Part shown: positions 6,638 to 8,402 of the stretch, in pieces
How the letters are laid out: each line of letters begins with the position of its first letter
Position numbering within the stretch: position 1 is the first letter of the stretch
Source of the DNA: a bacterium
GTDB taxonomy: Bacteria > Vulcanimicrobiota > Xenobia > Xenobiales > Xenobiaceae
Length of the DNA stretch: 8,402 nt
Direction of reading: 5' to 3'
NCBI GenBank assembly: GCA_017444045.1
Contig: JAFSXO010000036.1
Span: 1 to 8,402 of the forward strand
Notes under the pieces: model-generated
The model's database searches: none
What the model saw: only the letters and a program-made list of their open reading frames with translations
Told to the model about the DNA's origin: nothing
Translations under genes and position numbers: made by a program

Positions 6638-6644
6638 GGAGGTG
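6638..6644 (+). promoter_or_regulatory. Ribosome binding site of the small membrane protein
   Basis: GGAGGTG lies four bases before the ATG at 6649. It selects this start over an in-frame upstream ATG at 6589, which would add 20 residues with no supporting ribosome binding site. Confidence 0.8.
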
Positions 6645-6648
6645 TAGC

Positions 6649-6900
6649 ATGACAGAATTCTCTGACAGAGTGGAAAAGGATTTCGAACAGTTCGATTTTG
6701 ACTATGATCATGTTGTCAGGAATGACGACATGTTTGCTCCTTCCAAATTAGTGGGAGTGGCGCTGTTTGGAGCTATTGCTGCTTTAGCTGGTTATTATAT
6801 TTATGCCCAGCTCGACAACGACAAGCGCAATGCCTTGCGCGATTGCGTTATATCTGTAGCTAAGGAACACGTGGGTTCTTTGGCCGCTCCTTCCAAGTAG
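6649..6900 (+). CDS. Small acidic single-pass membrane protein, unknown function
   Basis: I do not recognise this 83-residue protein. The N-terminal third is strongly acidic and aromatic (FEQFDFDYDHVV, 12-23). One predicted transmembrane helix, about residues 34-54, is rich in Gly and Ala (VGVALFGAIAALAGYYIYA), followed by a charged, probably helical tail (DNDKRNALRDCVISVAKEH). With no signal cleavage site it is likely an anchored protein; its topology is uncertain. A strong ribosome binding site supports the start. It lies between prp and lspA, 89 bp after prp and 12 bp before lspA, in the general position where rpmA would be expected. The layout recalls YtxH-like small membrane proteins, but the resemblance is too weak to name it. 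Confidence 0.78.
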   Translation: MTEFSDRVEKDFEQFDFDYDHVVRNDDMFAPSKLVGVALFGAIAALAGYYIYAQLDNDKRNALRDCVISVAKEHVGSLAAPSK

Positions 6901-6912
6901 GGAATAGACGGC

Positions 6913-7452
6913 GTGTCCTCGTCGAAGCTTTGGTGTCAGTTCAGTCTGTATCGATATGAGCTGACATTTTTTGTTGTGGCGGCTCTGCTGTTTGCTTTGG
7001 ATCAGTGGACAAAGTTTTTGGTCTATAGCAATATGTCTTATGGCCAGACCATTGAACTACCGGTCAGCTTTGTCCAGCTAACATATGTGCGCAATTTTGG
7101 CGGGGCGTTTGGCTGTTTGGAGGGCGCGCATTTACTTTTTGTCTGTGCCGTCTTAGTGATGATCGGTGTGGTCTATCGCTTTTTCCCGCGTATATGCGAA
7201 TACAGCGGATTGCGCGGATGCGCTTTGTTTGGCTCTCTTGTTGGGGGAGCTTTGGGCAATTTGTGCGATCGCGTGCGCTTGGGATACGTGGTCGATATGA
7301 TAGATCTGAAGTGGTGGCCGGTTTTTAATGTCGCCGACATGTGCATAGTGGTTGCGCTTGTCTTTATTGTTCTGATGTTCTATTCCTACGGAGCGGCAGA
7401 CGAGACCGATGAAGTGCCTAATACAGAGCCAGACGAAGTGCCTGAAGGATAG
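6913..7452 (+). CDS. lspA: Lipoprotein signal peptidase (signal peptidase II)
   Basis: This 179-residue membrane aspartyl protease (family A8) cleaves the signal peptide of diacylglyceryl-modified prolipoproteins. Four hydrophobic segments lie at about 18-36, 70-88, 103-117 and 139-158. Conserved blocks are DQWTKFLV (30-37), YVRNFGGAFG (59-68), GALGNLCDRVRLGYVVDMID (112-131) and FNVADMC (138-144). The catalytic pair is D128 and D142, at the spacing from N116 seen in known LspA. The NxGAAF block reads NFGGAF, with Gly for the first Ala. The acidic tail ends in a twice-used DEVP. The start is GTG, with AGGGA nine bases upstream. It comes directly before lgt, so the two lipoprotein maturation enzymes are adjacent. 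Confidence 0.96.
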   Translation: MSSSKLWCQFSLYRYELTFFVVAALLFALDQWTKFLVYSNMSYGQTIELPVSFVQLTYVRNFGGAFGCLEGAHLLFVCAVLVMIGVVYRFFPRICEYSGLRGCALFGSLVGGALGNLCDRVRLGYVVDMIDLKWWPVFNVADMCIVVALVFIVLMFYSYGAADETDEVPNTEPDEVPEG

Positions 7453-7484
7453 TCTTTTTGCAATATGAAAAGTGAGGCGATAGT

Positions 7485-8267
7485 ATGCATCCCATTCTGT
7501 TTTCGGTAGGCGGCTTTTCTGTTCACAGTTATGGGTTTGTGATGGCCGTGGCTATTTGTGTTGGCGTACTGTACGCTATGCATATTGGCAAAAAACGCGG
7601 TTTGGATCCATACGATATCTCTTATGTTGGCCTTTGGACGGTAATTATCGGCCTGCTTGGGGCGCGTTTCGCCTATGTTGCGCAGCATATAGATAACTAT
7701 CTGCAGGATCCTCTTTTGATTATGAATTTCCGGCGCGGAGGCATAGCGATTCAGGGCGCTCTATTGTTCGGTTTTACAGCTACGGCGCTATCCTGCAAGC
7801 ACTATGGAATCAAGATGCTTAATGGGATGGATGTATACATGTCTCCTGTTTTGCTGGGCATGGCTATTGGGCGCATAGGCTGTGTGATGCAAGGCTGCTG
7901 TTATGGCAGTCCCTGCAGTGCTTCGCTGCCCTGGGCAATAACCTATCCCGAAGCCTTGCACATCGCCTGTGTTCCCCGCCACCCCTCGCAGATATATGAA
8001 GCACTGCTCGATATAGCGCTTATCTTCTTGGTCAACTGGGTCTTTCGGCGGGCTAGCTTCTACGGTCAGGCCTTCTGGACTGGAATCGCTGGTTACGGTG
8101 TAGTGCGCTTTATCACCGAATTCTTTAGAGAATGCGACAGCGCTCCAGTATTGGTTCTCACCCTGGCTCAGTGGGCGGCTGTTCTTTTCATTGTGTTAGG
8201 CGTTTTGGGAGCTATGGGCAAGCTGGGCACTCCTGATAAAATAGCCGCGAACGAAAGCGTGAAATAA
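7485..8267 (+). CDS. lgt: Prolipoprotein diacylglyceryl transferase, divergent GCCYG subgroup
   Basis: This 260-residue polytopic membrane enzyme transfers diacylglycerol from phosphatidylglycerol to the lipobox cysteine of prolipoproteins. Family marks are HSYGFVMA (14-21), GARFAYV (59-65), GRIGCVMQGCCYG (129-141), RHPSQIYEA (165-173) and GYGVVRFITEFFR (203-215). Arg 61, 130 and 208 and Glu 212 are in the expected places. Two E. coli functional positions differ: the His103 site in the GGMSFHGG block is Q90 (GGIAIQGA), and Asn146 is C133. The GCCYG form and following PWAITYP are known from a second bacterial Lgt subgroup. About seven hydrophobic segments are visible. The Shine-Dalgarno GAGG lies seven bases before the ATG. 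It follows lspA by 32 bp. Lgt function is likely; a related transferase role is the alternative. Confidence 0.9.
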   Translation: MHPILFSVGGFSVHSYGFVMAVAICVGVLYAMHIGKKRGLDPYDISYVGLWTVIIGLLGARFAYVAQHIDNYLQDPLLIMNFRRGGIAIQGALLFGFTATALSCKHYGIKMLNGMDVYMSPVLLGMAIGRIGCVMQGCCYGSPCSASLPWAITYPEALHIACVPRHPSQIYEALLDIALIFLVNWVFRRASFYGQAFWTGIAGYGVVRFITEFFRECDSAPVLVLTLAQWAAVLFIVLGVLGAMGKLGTPDKIAANESVK

Positions 8268-8312
8268 ATAGCATCTGAGCGCAGTAAGGCAATGTTGGCA
8301 CGGCTGATAGTG

Positions 8313-8341
8313 TTGACATCTGGCTCTATACTTGGTAAATT
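8313..8341 (+). promoter_or_regulatory. Promoter of the tRNA-Arg gene
   Basis: A perfect TTGACA (8313-8318) is followed after 17 bp by TAAATT (8336-8341). Transcription would start near 8348, about ten bases before the tRNA. No terminator is evident between the lgt stop and this promoter, so some read-through from the upstream operon is possible. Confidence 0.75.
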
Positions 8342-8358
8342 AACTAGAAACTTATAGT

Positions 8359-8402
8359 CTCCACGTAGCTCAGGGGATAGAGCGTCCGCCTCCTAAGCGG
8401 AA
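8359..8402 (+). tRNA. tRNA-Arg (CCU anticodon), 5' part only
   Basis: The D arm GCTC (8368-8371) pairs with GAGC (8380-8383). The anticodon stem TCCGC (8385-8389) pairs with GCGGA (8397-8401) around the loop CTCCTAA. The anticodon CCT (8392-8394) reads the AGG arginine codon. The window ends just after the anticodon stem, so the variable and T arms and the 3' acceptor are not visible. The 5' end at 8359 is set by counting seven bases back from T8, and could be off by a base or two. Confidence 0.9.

Noticed and set aside
8327..8332. TATACT as the -10 box of the tRNA promoter
   Set aside because: It is a better -10 match than TAAATT but lies only 8 bp after TTGACA, too close for a sigma-70 promoter, and no other -35 box is at the right distance.
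1..8402. Search for a CRISPR array, toxin-antitoxin pair, phage genes or a defence system
   Set aside because: No regular repeat-spacer pattern, nuclease, integrase or paired small toxin and antitoxin genes are visible; the genes are all housekeeping or envelope functions.

Overview
The window looks like chromosomal DNA of a Firmicutes-type bacterium that probably has an outer membrane (a Negativicutes-like relative). Two signs point this way. Ribosomal protein L21 is followed directly by the cysteine protease Prp, which is the Firmicutes/Fusobacteria arrangement. A phosphoheptose isomerase points to heptose-containing surface glycans such as LPS. This placement is an inference; no 16S or other decisive marker is present.

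Layout. Positions 1-146 hold no gene, only a degenerate pair of repeats. A strong bidirectional terminator at 147-190 closes an M19 dipeptidase gene on the minus strand (214-1269). Diverging from it is a squalene/phytoene synthase-family gene (1417-2472, plus). Converging on that gene is a three-gene minus-strand run read from 5573 down to 2546: an exported class A beta-lactamase-like serine hydrolase, a GmhA-type phosphoheptose isomerase, and a GT4 glycosyltransferase resembling diacylglycerol glucosyltransferases. A 340-bp divergent intergenic region (5574-5913) carries overlapping dyads and hairpins, then a near-consensus promoter and a short leader. It leads into a plus-strand cluster: rplU (L21), prp, a small acidic single-pass membrane protein, lspA and lgt (5914-8267). 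A second promoter then drives a tRNA-Arg(CCU) gene that is cut by the right edge.

How the genes fit together. Most of the window concerns the cell envelope. LspA and Lgt are the two enzymes of lipoprotein maturation. The serine hydrolase acts outside the cytoplasmic membrane on peptidoglycan or beta-lactams. GmhA feeds heptose synthesis, the GT4 enzyme makes a glycolipid or glycan, and the prenyl synthase would supply C30 or C40 polyprenoids to the membrane. The rplU-prp pair is the translation part.

The main oddities are these. L27 (rpmA), the substrate of Prp, is missing from its usual place after prp. The serine hydrolase has a long insertion where the omega loop should be, so its catalytic Glu is uncertain. 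Lgt belongs to a divergent subgroup with Gln and Cys at positions where the E. coli enzyme has functional His and Asn. The bla/rplU intergenic region contains mutually exclusive hairpins. I did not find a clear defence island, CRISPR array or wholly new multi-gene system.
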